Source: Rheinheimera sp. A13L (GTDB lineage: Bacteria; Pseudomonadota; Gammaproteobacteria; Enterobacterales; Alteromonadaceae). From it: a stretch of DNA of 64,000 nucleotides. Under the pieces are notes generated by a model. The model worked only from the letters and a program-made list of their open reading frames with translations, searched no databases and had not been told where the DNA came from. The stretch covers positions 62,001 to 126,000 of the forward strand of contig NZ_AFHI01000012.1 in the NCBI RefSeq assembly GCF_000217935.1, read 5' to 3'. This document shows, in pieces, positions 1-7,914 of this stretch (the stretch's first letter is position 1; each line of letters starts with the position of its first letter). Position numbers and translations under genes: made by a program.

Positions 1-56
1 TCATTAACCTGAGTTCGCTGCGCTTGTCTGAATAGCCATTAACAAGGATACAAAAA

Positions 57-617
57 ATGAAAAAAGTCATAACTTTCGCTGCAATTTGGTTTGCAGCCGC
101 AGTGTTTAGTTCAGTTCCGGCCATGGCACAGGATGCTGCCGCTGTTGAAGCCCTTGTTACTCTGAATCAGGCAAAGATTGCTCAGTATCAAAGCCAAAAT
201 ATGACCTCTGTGCAAGCAGAAAGCCGTACTTTAGCTGATATCAAAGCTGAAACTCAGGCCTTGATTGAAGCTGCTCCGGATCAGGCAAGTAAAGAAGCTA
301 TTTTGCAAACAGCGCTGGAAGCAGCGGCAATATTGTGTGTGGTGCGGCCTGGCGATCCGGATCTGAATCTAAGCCTGAGTTTGTGTAACGACGCAGTCAG
401 TGCTGTGCTGGCTGCAGCAACGGCCGCTGGTATGTCTGCTGATAGCATCACCGCAGTTGCGGCAGCATCAGCAGGTGTGGATCAGAGTCTGATAGCGCAA
501 GCTACAGCTTCGGGTGGCGGCACTGGCACTGTTGCAGGTCCGGGAGCACCAGCACCTGGTGGCACTGGCTTTGGTGGTGGTTCCGGCGGTGGTGGAGGTA
601 CTGTGTCCATAAACTGA
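57..617 (+). CDS. Secreted Ala/Gly-rich protein of unknown function
   Basis: I do not recognise a family. The 186-residue product starts with a clear signal peptide (about 1-25, cleavage after AMA). An Ala-rich helical-looking region follows, with two cysteines about 17 residues apart near residues 97 and 114 that could form a disulfide in the periplasm. The last 35 residues are a Gly/Pro/Ala-rich tail. The start is supported by an AAGGA ribosome-binding site 8 bases upstream. A strong terminator follows the stop, so it is probably the last gene of its transcript. The next gene is an O-antigen ligase homologue, and a similarly small, secreted, low-complexity protein occurs in the yjbE-like position at 48 kb. 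A role in surface polysaccharide is possible but only inferred. Confidence is high that it is a gene, low for function. Confidence 0.8.
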   Translation: MKKVITFAAIWFAAAVFSSVPAMAQDAAAVEALVTLNQAKIAQYQSQNMTSVQAESRTLADIKAETQALIEAAPDQASKEAILQTALEAAAILCVVRPGDPDLNLSLSLCNDAVSAVLAAATAAGMSADSITAVAAASAGVDQSLIAQATASGGGTGTVAGPGAPAPGGTGFGGGSGGGGGTVSIN

Positions 618-649
618 TCTGAGCTTCTGAACTCACCCGCTCTGTTGAT

Positions 650-676
650 AAGGGCCTTTGGGCCCTTTGTATTTTT
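650..676 (+). terminator. Rho-independent terminator
   Basis: The hairpin AAGGGCC-TTTG-GGCCCTT is followed by TGTATTTTT. It lies 33 bases after the stop of the secreted protein and before the true start of the next gene. This argues against beginning the O-antigen ligase at an in-frame codon near 658. Confidence 0.85.
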
Positions 677-747
677 GGCGTTGCGTCAGGCTATTTCGGA
701 TCCTTCCGGGCAGGCAAGGCCACTTTGCAAAGGGAAAACGATCTCTG

Positions 748-2175
748 ATGACGACCACTGTATTACATGAAACTACAGCTTTGCTCACTGAGCGTTATTT
801 ACAGAGAGCGCATCAACCCACTCACTCCAGACTAACACCAGAGCGAGTGGCCACTAGCATCCGCTTATTGTGTTGCTTTACCTTAGTCTGGTCGCCTATC
901 CCCTTAGCCAGCAACAGGCCATGGGCCTGGACACTGCTTGAACTTTTAATCGCACTGATTTTCAGCCTGCACCTGGTTTCAGTCTGCACAGGCCGCAGCC
1001 CCTGGTTTACCGGGCGCTGGCAACAGCTGAGCCTGCTGCCTTTTGTGCTTGTATTAGGGGTCTTAACGGCACAACTTTGGTCTCCATCTGCATGGCTAAC
1101 TACTGTGGATCCCAATCAAACTGAAATACTCTGGTTTAAAACCTTGTTTTATGGGCTCTTTGCCTGGCTTATCACCAGTTATTTTCGTAGCGACAGCGCA
1201 CTCAAACTGCTGTGTTATACCGTCATTGCCAGCGGTGTATTTCAGGCCTCTTATGGTGCCATGCTGAATTTACAGGGGGTTGAACTCTCGCCCATTTTTG
1301 CAGTGGCAGAGGGCAACAGAGCCAGAGGCTCTTTTGTGTACCAGAATCATTTTGCTAACTATATGGCCATGACACTGGCATTGGGTGTTGGGTTGCTGAT
1401 GGCCGAGTTATCCAGTCGAGCTATGAAGTGGAACTGGCGAAAAGTAAGCCGTACTGTGCTGGGGTCTTTACTCAGCAGCAAAATTTTACTGCGTCTGGCA
1501 CTGATCATTATGATGATTGGGCTGGTGCTAAGCCGCTCCCGTATGGGAAATGCGGCTTTTTTCACCGCATTAGTGCTGGTCTCTTTTTACGCCATTTGGT
1601 TTTACAAACATAAACCTGTACTGCTCAAGCCACTGCTGATCAGTCTTTTTGTAGTTGACTTGATTGCCATAGGTTCTTTATTTGGCCTTGAGAAGCTGCA
1701 GCAGCGTTACGAAGAAACCTCCTTTGCTTCAGAAACCCGTGATGACGTGGTGAAGGATAGTCTGCCTATCATTGCAGACGCGCCCTGGTTTGGGCATGGC
1801 GGCGGCAGCTTTTACACTGTATTTCCGGCTTATCAGCCGAACCACTACCATTGGTTTTATGACCATGCTCATAATGAATACCTGCAGTTTGCCATTGAAT
1901 TAGGTGTGCCTGTCACCCTGTTACTTGGGGTATGGCTGTTTTGGCTGCTCTGGCTGAACCTTCAAACCATGAGAATCAAACACAACAAACTCAGCAGAGG
2001 CATAGCCTTCGGTTGTGCTGTTGCCATCCTTCATATGCTGATCCATAACCTGGTGGATTTTAATTTACAGGCCCCAGCCAATGCCCTGCTCTTTATCACC
2101 CTATTGTGTTTAAGTGGCATCGTATTTAGCAGGCAGGATAAGCAAGTGATACGGTCTGAATCAGCTGAGGTTTGA
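748..2175 (+). CDS. O-antigen ligase / Wzy_C-family polysaccharide membrane protein
   Basis: A polytopic inner-membrane protein of 475 residues with about ten hydrophobic segments. It has the O-antigen ligase/polymerase (Wzy_C) pattern: a long periplasmic loop with RGSFVYQNHFANY in the middle and HAHNEYLQFAIELG late in the protein. Family members (WaaL, Wzy, PglL) join undecaprenyl-linked glycans to lipid A, to another glycan or to protein; which acceptor applies here cannot be read from sequence. I chose ATG 748 because an AGGGA motif lies 11 bases upstream and because a terminator occupies 650-676. An in-frame extension to 658 would add 30 residues lacking family character. It is a single gene, distant from the main polysaccharide locus at 39-64 kb, so it may serve that locus or a separate pathway. 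Confidence 0.8.
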   Translation: MTTTVLHETTALLTERYLQRAHQPTHSRLTPERVATSIRLLCCFTLVWSPIPLASNRPWAWTLLELLIALIFSLHLVSVCTGRSPWFTGRWQQLSLLPFVLVLGVLTAQLWSPSAWLTTVDPNQTEILWFKTLFYGLFAWLITSYFRSDSALKLLCYTVIASGVFQASYGAMLNLQGVELSPIFAVAEGNRARGSFVYQNHFANYMAMTLALGVGLLMAELSSRAMKWNWRKVSRTVLGSLLSSKILLRLALIIMMIGLVLSRSRMGNAAFFTALVLVSFYAIWFYKHKPVLLKPLLISLFVVDLIAIGSLFGLEKLQQRYEETSFASETRDDVVKDSLPIIADAPWFGHGGGSFYTVFPAYQPNHYHWFYDHAHNEYLQFAIELGVPVTLLLGVWLFWLLWLNLQTMRIKHNKLSRGIAFGCAVAILHMLIHNLVDFNLQAPANALLFITLLCLSGIVFSRQDKQVIRSESAEV

Positions 2176-2978
2176 GGGACAGCGAGGCCTGTTGTTTGGC
2201 TGGTTTTGATTAGCCACTCAGTTGTAAAAATGCAAAACCTTGTGGAGAACTAACCCGGATTGATCTTCAGAAGATAACCAAGTCAGCTTATTGCAATAGT
2301 TGTAACTTGTGTGGGTGAATATCAATACCCTTCAGAGTATGCTTCTCTTTTTCTTTGGCTTTACAGCAACTTGAGATTTAGCCTAAACCCGAAAATAGAA
2401 CTCCGAATAATCACTATTTTTCCCGCGCACGTTAATGACTATTAACGTGCATCATTGTATTTGGCCTTAACAAGATAAGAGACGGCATTTCAAAATCCGC
2501 TCCTACGCAAATACTTTAAGAAGTACAGCACATACCTTCGAGTCTATGCACCCACGGCCATATTTTTTGTCCCGTTCCAAGGTAGTATGTTATCCACTTT
2601 TTGGCAACGCTGAGATGAGGATTTGAGGGGGAAAATATGAAATCGATTGGCTTCGGAAAGTATCCTTGAGGAGACAAACCAAGATCAGTTAGCGTGCATC
2701 AATAAATTCACTAAGAGGGAATATAATAAATTAAAACATATTATCCGAAATAAAACTTAGTCTAAAAATAATCCTTCTTACCAAGAGATTTTTTTGAATA
2801 TTATTTTTCAGCCCAAAAAATATATGATATGCTCTTTTGAGCAACACTGAAACACAAGTCAGAATTAATATAAAATTGGTCATAATCATTGTGAGTTTCG
2901 CAAAAAAACACGTACACTCAACCCATTATACTACAAACAATAAAAGTAACTTCTTCAACACTTAATAACCAAGCTATG
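2176..2978. other. AT-rich intergenic region without a supported gene
   Basis: About 800 bases with no credible coding frame. It contains a perfect 10-bp stem with a GACT loop (GCACGTTAAT / ATTAACGTGC, 2427-2450). It also holds two related words, TTAACGTGCATCATT at 2443 and TTAGCGTGCATCAAT at 2689, and one copy of an imperfect repeat (2528-2610) that recurs at 5698-5779. Base composition becomes strongly A/T-rich from about 2700 and stays so through the following gene. Confidence 0.6.
2528..2610 (+). repeat. Left copy of imperfect direct repeat flanking the orphan gene
   Basis: The core from 2563 (TTTTTTGT, then GTTCCAAG, TAGTA and TTTTGGCAAYGC) aligns with 5731-5779 in the same orientation, with one gap and about three quarters of positions identical. 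The outer parts share GCACATA and GCACC. The two copies bracket the AT-rich 876-codon gene. Confidence 0.45.
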
Positions 2979-5609
2979 TTAATTACTGTAACAACCTTGC
3001 AAAGCATCATAAAAAAACATATCACTTTCTTCCTCTACCTGATCACTATTTAATAAAAAATAATACACTAATCGATAATGAAAGGAACCATAACTATGAT
3101 CAGTATGGCTCTGTAAAGAATAATCGCTTTTTCCGCTTTTAGAAAATCTATTCTCAGCGTCAACTGCCAAATCCCAGTAATGCTGGTTTGGATTAAAATT
3201 AAACAAATTTTCTAAATACAAAGAAACGTCAACTACTCTTCTTCCGCATATAGTAAAATCATCCCTTGCTAACAAGCTGATTATATAGTTATAGAATTCA
3301 CTCTTCGAGCCATCAAAATTAATTAGCTCTCTTATCATATCAATTGCTGAAGAGTACTCATTTTCTTTAATTGCCATGTAAATATTATAGTGCATTAATT
3401 CAGGAGATTTGATTTCATGATCATCGCCAGCAGACAACATATCTAAAGCCCTATGATGAGCCTTGTCATCCATGAAAGAGCTATGACTCTTACGTCCAAG
3501 CAGAAAAAAAAGCATAAACTCCCTATACTTGTCATTCTTTAATGAGTGCTTAAAAAACTTTTTGCCATCTAAATAAAAAATAGAGTTATTTAAATAATCT
3601 ATATCATCCCCGATTATGATATTTTTCATGCTGAAAGTTTCTATAAGTAATTTTTCAAGATCATCTGGAACGGCCCCCTCAATTATAGACTTCAAAAGCT
3701 GCGGATCTTCAATTAAACTAATCACCTCCGAATCTGAATAGCTATCGATCAAAGACGCTTTTGATTCAAAAATAGAACGACCAAATGTTAAATCATCTAA
3801 AAACCGCTTAATGCCAAATCTTATCAAATTAATATCTGAATAGTCAGCTGACGAGATAGCTAACATTGAATTATAATAATTATTTTTAGGCAAATATCCA
3901 ACAGAAAGATAATTGGACATTATTATAGCATCGACGAATGAACGCATATTTTTAATTTTACCTTTACTCGACGCGTATTCAATAATAAATTTATATTTCG
4001 CACTCAGATCAGACTGAATTTCATTCCCAGTCAAAAATCTATAAAAATTTATCGAGTCAATATCACAACCAGTAGATTTAGAAACAATCGCCCTTACATC
4101 ACGGGCTAAATCATCTTTAATATCAGAATTCCCCTTCAATTTTTTTAAATTTGGATTTAAAAGCACGCTTAGCAAAAGAGTATCGTCACATTTGCCTTTC
4201 AGATTAAAATATCTATTGAGAGAACCCATAACAAATGAAACGCTTTCAATAGTTTCGCGATAAAACGCCTCTTCTAGATTAAAATAATTTTCCGTACGAT
4301 TTGCATCATTCAGCATATGCTCTAGATGAATATTAAAATCAAAAGTGGAATCATCAACAAGATCATTATAATAACTTTTAAAAAACACGCTCTCCTTATC
4401 ATTTAACCCCAAAGTATCGTGCAAACTTATAACACATTTTAACTTTTTAATTGAGAAGATAGAAATTGACTCACATACATTGAGATTTTTATAGTAATCA
4501 TCAAATTTACTAGCTCTGTCTTTTTCCAATTTGAAGTGTTTCGAATTTACTCCTTTTACTGCTATCAAGTAAGGCAGAATCGAACTATCAAACACGTCAT
4601 CACTAACCTGGATTGAATCTATTTTTTCTTGTAAGCGTGAAGAAATCTTAGGATAACATGAATAAACATTGAAAAACTTATCGACAGTACGATAAGAAAT
4701 TATATCGTGAGCCGAATATTTATCCTCAAAGGCATCTAATGAATCACATAATGAGTATTCCCCCCCTGTCATTTCCGAATATCTACTCAGTAAACTATAT
4801 ATGGAAACATCGATTGATTGATTTACTAAACTTTTATCATATGGAATCTCTTTAGAGATCACTTCTTCTTGTCTCAACCGGCTAGTTTTCGACGCGCTTC
4901 CAAAATTAAATTGCGATACAACACCAAAAGAATGTGGAATTCTTACATAATTCATTTCGAGCGAAACACTGGCTTTGTCATTTTCGTAAACCCTTCTGAA
5001 AGAGTCCGGTCCTATTTCGGTAGAAAAAAAATCACCTACTCCAGCCGATTTAGATTTTAAATTAATGGTACTTTTAATTGCGTTCGATTCTTTATTAACC
5101 TCTACATATCCTATAATGTTACTTTTGCTCTTCAACACATCAAAAACTAATGTATTACTAAATTCCCCAGCGTAATCAGAATATATAACCACCAAATCGA
5201 CTAGCACATCACCATAGTAAATATTTGCATCTAAGCTCAAAGCGAGACCATTCAATTGAGGTAATTTATTTAACCCAAAAGAATCCCTAGGAAGGACAAT
5301 TACAACTTTTGGATCTCCATCATTCATCACATGAATATGAAACACTTCTGAAGCATAACTAACAGACAAATACAAAAACCATAAGCTAATAATTGAGAGA
5401 AAAATAGAAATAAAACCACGAAATTTAACTAGAAAAAATATAGAAGAAACTGAAAATAATAGCACCATGAATACGATGGAAAAAAAAACCCATGATAAAA
5501 ACTCTAAATATGCTTCTTCCGTAAAGATTTTATACGCACCTACAAAAAAACCAGTAACCAATACAGAAACAAAAGTCCAAATTAAATTTTTGCTAACTTT
5601 TCCAATCAA
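2979..5609 (-). CDS. Orphan 876-residue membrane-anchored protein, unknown function
   Basis: I recognise no family. Three hydrophobic segments lie at about residues 9-30, 35-60 and 65-88. A region of beta character follows (about 100-250), and then a long, mostly helical, charged remainder that could be a repeat solenoid; no catalytic signature is visible. Topology suggests an N-terminal membrane anchor with a large soluble part on one side. The start is TTG at 5609, backed by a GAGGTG ribosome-binding site 7 bases upstream. The gene is clearly richer in A/T than its neighbours, uses many AAA/AAT/ATA-type codons, stands alone, and is bracketed by imperfect direct repeats. I read these as signs of horizontal acquisition. 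It could be a sensor, surface or defence protein, but nothing in the sequence selects among these. Confidence 0.8.
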   Translation of the reverse strand: MIGKVSKNLIWTFVSVLVTGFFVGAYKIFTEEAYLEFLSWVFFSIVFMVLLFSVSSIFFLVKFRGFISIFLSIISLWFLYLSVSYASEVFHIHVMNDGDPKVVIVLPRDSFGLNKLPQLNGLALSLDANIYYGDVLVDLVVIYSDYAGEFSNTLVFDVLKSKSNIIGYVEVNKESNAIKSTINLKSKSAGVGDFFSTEIGPDSFRRVYENDKASVSLEMNYVRIPHSFGVVSQFNFGSASKTSRLRQEEVISKEIPYDKSLVNQSIDVSIYSLLSRYSEMTGGEYSLCDSLDAFEDKYSAHDIISYRTVDKFFNVYSCYPKISSRLQEKIDSIQVSDDVFDSSILPYLIAVKGVNSKHFKLEKDRASKFDDYYKNLNVCESISIFSIKKLKCVISLHDTLGLNDKESVFFKSYYNDLVDDSTFDFNIHLEHMLNDANRTENYFNLEEAFYRETIESVSFVMGSLNRYFNLKGKCDDTLLLSVLLNPNLKKLKGNSDIKDDLARDVRAIVSKSTGCDIDSINFYRFLTGNEIQSDLSAKYKFIIEYASSKGKIKNMRSFVDAIIMSNYLSVGYLPKNNYYNSMLAISSADYSDINLIRFGIKRFLDDLTFGRSIFESKASLIDSYSDSEVISLIEDPQLLKSIIEGAVPDDLEKLLIETFSMKNIIIGDDIDYLNNSIFYLDGKKFFKHSLKNDKYREFMLFFLLGRKSHSSFMDDKAHHRALDMLSAGDDHEIKSPELMHYNIYMAIKENEYSSAIDMIRELINFDGSKSEFYNYIISLLARDDFTICGRRVVDVSLYLENLFNFNPNQHYWDLAVDAENRFSKSGKSDYSLQSHTDHSYGSFHYRLVYYFLLNSDQVEEESDMFFYDALQGCYSN

Positions 5610-5946
5610 TTTCTAGCACCTCACAACTGATAGAGCCACAAAAGGTAAAAGCATGATAATCGAAATCAGGTCCTATGCTGATACGTTCAGTTCTTCGGCA
5701 CATATTCTAAGTTCTCAGCACCTGACAAGCTTTTTTGTTCCTGTTCCAAGTTAGTACTTTGTTTTGATTTTGGCAATGCCTCTGATTAGATTTAACACAG
5801 CAGGCCGAAAAATTTATGTACCGCCGCTGGGGGCTTCTTATTTAGTGTTATATGGAAGTTAACTAACAGTTCTGCGGGTGTTTGGCGATAAAGATGATAA
5901 TCAAAGAGTTGATCATGGAAGGCATAGTAATTTTTCTGCTGGAAAA
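5610..5946. other. Intergenic region upstream of the orphan gene
   Basis: No supported gene. It contains the ribosome-binding site of the orphan gene, the right copy of the imperfect direct repeat, and then sequence of more normal composition leading to the terminator of the carboxypeptidase gene. No clear promoter could be fixed. Confidence 0.5.
5698..5779 (+). repeat. Right copy of imperfect direct repeat flanking the orphan gene
   Basis: Same orientation as 2528-2610 and about 3.2 kb away. The best-matching block is 5731-5779 (TTTTTTGT, GTTCCAAG, TTAGTA, TTTTGGCAATGC). It may be a remnant of an integration or duplication event, or diverged repeats of unrelated origin. Confidence 0.45.
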
Positions 5947-5978
5947 CCAGAGGGCAGAGTCAATACTCTGCCCTCTGG
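5947..5978 (-). terminator. Terminator of the M14 carboxypeptidase gene
   Basis: A perfect 14-bp inverted repeat (CCAGAGGGCAGAGT / ACTCTGCCCTCTGG) with a 4-base loop begins 5 bases after the stop codon. On the minus strand it is followed by TTTT. Confidence 0.85.
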
Positions 5979-5982
5979 TCAG

Positions 5983-7755
5983 TTATTCAATCAATATTGG
6001 GTATTTCAGGTAGTTTTGATCGTAGTATGGCATGCGCTGATACAGCCATTGCAGCTTGGCTTTGGAGTCTGCGGCCAGCTTTTTATCTTGCTTTAGCGCC
6101 TCTTCAAATTCAGCTTTAAGCTTTTTATCCTGCTTCAATGCAGTTTCAATCAAGGGCACTATAGCGTAGGTTTCAAAGTACTCTGTCCGCTCAAACATGC
6201 CAGGCATATAACCCCAGCTGAATAACGAATCCGGTGCTGTGGGCTCCAGTAATGCCACAGCCAAAGCACCTAAAGGCTGGTCTGTGCTGACACGGACTGA
6301 ACCTGCAGGTAAACGGATTTTTTGCCAGTTACGGCTAAATTCAGCGGTAACGCCAAAACGACCCTCAAAAGGTTTATCGGCAAATTGATGCGAAACAGCG
6401 GTTAACTGCTGCAACTGCACCGTTTTTGGCGATTTTAAGCTGGTAAACTGCACGCCATGCAAGGCCAGTTTGGCGATCACTTCTTGCTGCTCTGGTGGGA
6501 TCCAGTAGGCTTTGGGTACATCAATTTCTGCCGCAACTTCTTTTTCCCAGTACACAGGCAACTGGTCAAACAGCACTGGCTTGCCCGTCCAGGTTTGATA
6601 AGTCACACCTGTAACAGCATCTTTTTTCTGCACAGCTTCCACACCCTTGAAACTGATAAAGTCTGGTGTTTCACTGGCTTTCCACGCCAATACCTGGCGC
6701 TGAGGCCGGGCATTTTCATCGGCTTTTTTCGCCAGTTTCAGCACAGCTCCTTGTTGCTGCAGCAGTTTCAAACTCTGTTCCAGCAGCACATAAGTGCCTA
6801 ACACCCGTTGTTTATAAGGTTTTAAGCTGTGGTTCTCCACCAGTACTGTCGGAATATGCCGCACATCCCCATAACCATTAGAAAAACGTGGGCTGGAGGT
6901 TGCGCCAGTTATACCTTTGCTGAAGTCTGTACTGTCGTAGGCAAACACCAGAGGGCCGGGAATATGACCGGCTTCGCTCAAAGCCTGATCCATAGCAGGA
7001 CGGAAACTGCTGGCAAGCCAGCTGGCTGCATTAGGGCTGGTGGCCGCAAAAGGTTCGTTAAAACCATAAGTGATATCGTACTGGTAGTCTTCACCGTCTG
7101 TAACATGCAAGTCCAGATATAAATCCGGCTGATAACGATTCAGTAACTTCAGCAGCGCCTGCATCTCAGGGGCTTCAGCTTTCGTATAATCACGGTTTAA
7201 ATTTAAGTTTTGGGCTGTGGTCCGCCAGCCTTGGGTTTCTGGCCCACGTTGATTCATGCGGTTGTATTTACCGCTACGCTCATGACCATCCACAGAAAAA
7301 ATCGGGATAAACAGCAGGTTTACTTCTTTTAATAAATCGGCTTTGTCGCCATGCACTATGTCACGCAGCAACATTAAACCTGCGTCTTTGCCGTCAATTT
7401 CTCCGCTGTGAATACCAGATTGCGCCAATAACAGCGGTTTATCGTCCCGGCCTATCATATCCGGATCTGTGCCTGCTTTAACCAGATAAATAGCCCGGCC
7501 CTGTGGGCTTTGGCCTATCACTTCCAGCTTTACTAATGAGGTGCTTGCTGCCAGACGTTCCAGATATTTGATGGTAGTTTCGTAGTCGGGTGTTTCGGAC
7601 AGATCAGAAACTTCAGCCGGAGTCACCCAGGGATGCTGGCTGGGTTTAATCAAACTTAAACTGGCACCTTGCCAGTCAGGCAAAGGCGGTAAATGGTCGG
7701 CAGCAGTAACAGAGAAGACAAAGCTGCACGCCAGACTAAGGGCGAGTTTTTTCAT
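5983..7755 (-). CDS. Secreted M14-family zinc carboxypeptidase
   Basis: An exported metallopeptidase of about 590 residues. The signal peptide is at 1-19 (MKKLALSLACSFVFSVTAA). The peptidase M14 domain supplies the zinc ligands in HSGE (H116, E119) and in DLHVTDG (H217), the N-R pair in NLNLNRDY, and a late VENHS that probably carries the catalytic Glu. Members remove C-terminal residues from peptides in the periplasm or outside the cell. The C-terminal third is an accessory region typical of bacterial M14 proteins with this layout. The start is placed at 7755 because it opens the signal peptide directly. ATG 7770 (MDLLLMKK) is a possible alternative, and no ribosome-binding site clearly decides. 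It is a single gene with its own terminator. Confidence 0.85.
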   Translation of the reverse strand: MKKLALSLACSFVFSVTAADHLPPLPDWQGASLSLIKPSQHPWVTPAEVSDLSETPDYETTIKYLERLAASTSLVKLEVIGQSPQGRAIYLVKAGTDPDMIGRDDKPLLLAQSGIHSGEIDGKDAGLMLLRDIVHGDKADLLKEVNLLFIPIFSVDGHERSGKYNRMNQRGPETQGWRTTAQNLNLNRDYTKAEAPEMQALLKLLNRYQPDLYLDLHVTDGEDYQYDITYGFNEPFAATSPNAASWLASSFRPAMDQALSEAGHIPGPLVFAYDSTDFSKGITGATSSPRFSNGYGDVRHIPTVLVENHSLKPYKQRVLGTYVLLEQSLKLLQQQGAVLKLAKKADENARPQRQVLAWKASETPDFISFKGVEAVQKKDAVTGVTYQTWTGKPVLFDQLPVYWEKEVAAEIDVPKAYWIPPEQQEVIAKLALHGVQFTSLKSPKTVQLQQLTAVSHQFADKPFEGRFGVTAEFSRNWQKIRLPAGSVRVSTDQPLGALAVALLEPTAPDSLFSWGYMPGMFERTEYFETYAIVPLIETALKQDKKLKAEFEEALKQDKKLAADSKAKLQWLYQRMPYYDQNYLKYPILIE

Positions 7756-7914
7756 AAGCAGGAGATCCATATAGCGGCTTTCAATTATATGGACCCAGTT
7801 TTTACCATTAACCGCCAACACATGCCAGACCTGCGCCCAGATAAAGTGGCCTGGGCGATAAAATCAGGCTCAACTGGCATTGTTCAGTATAAACAATGCC
7901 AGCTGTTCTGAGGT

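Noticed and set aside
658-747. Upstream extension of the O-antigen ligase gene
   Set aside because: It starts inside a strong terminator and adds residues without family character; ATG 748 is better.
2427-2450. Perfect stem-loop as a terminator of the O-antigen ligase gene
   Set aside because: It lies 250 bases past the stop and no U-tract follows on either strand; kept only as a palindrome in the gap.
5878-6096. Small plus-strand reading frame before the carboxypeptidase
   Set aside because: It runs through the terminator hairpin and overlaps the antisense of a certain gene; no independent support.
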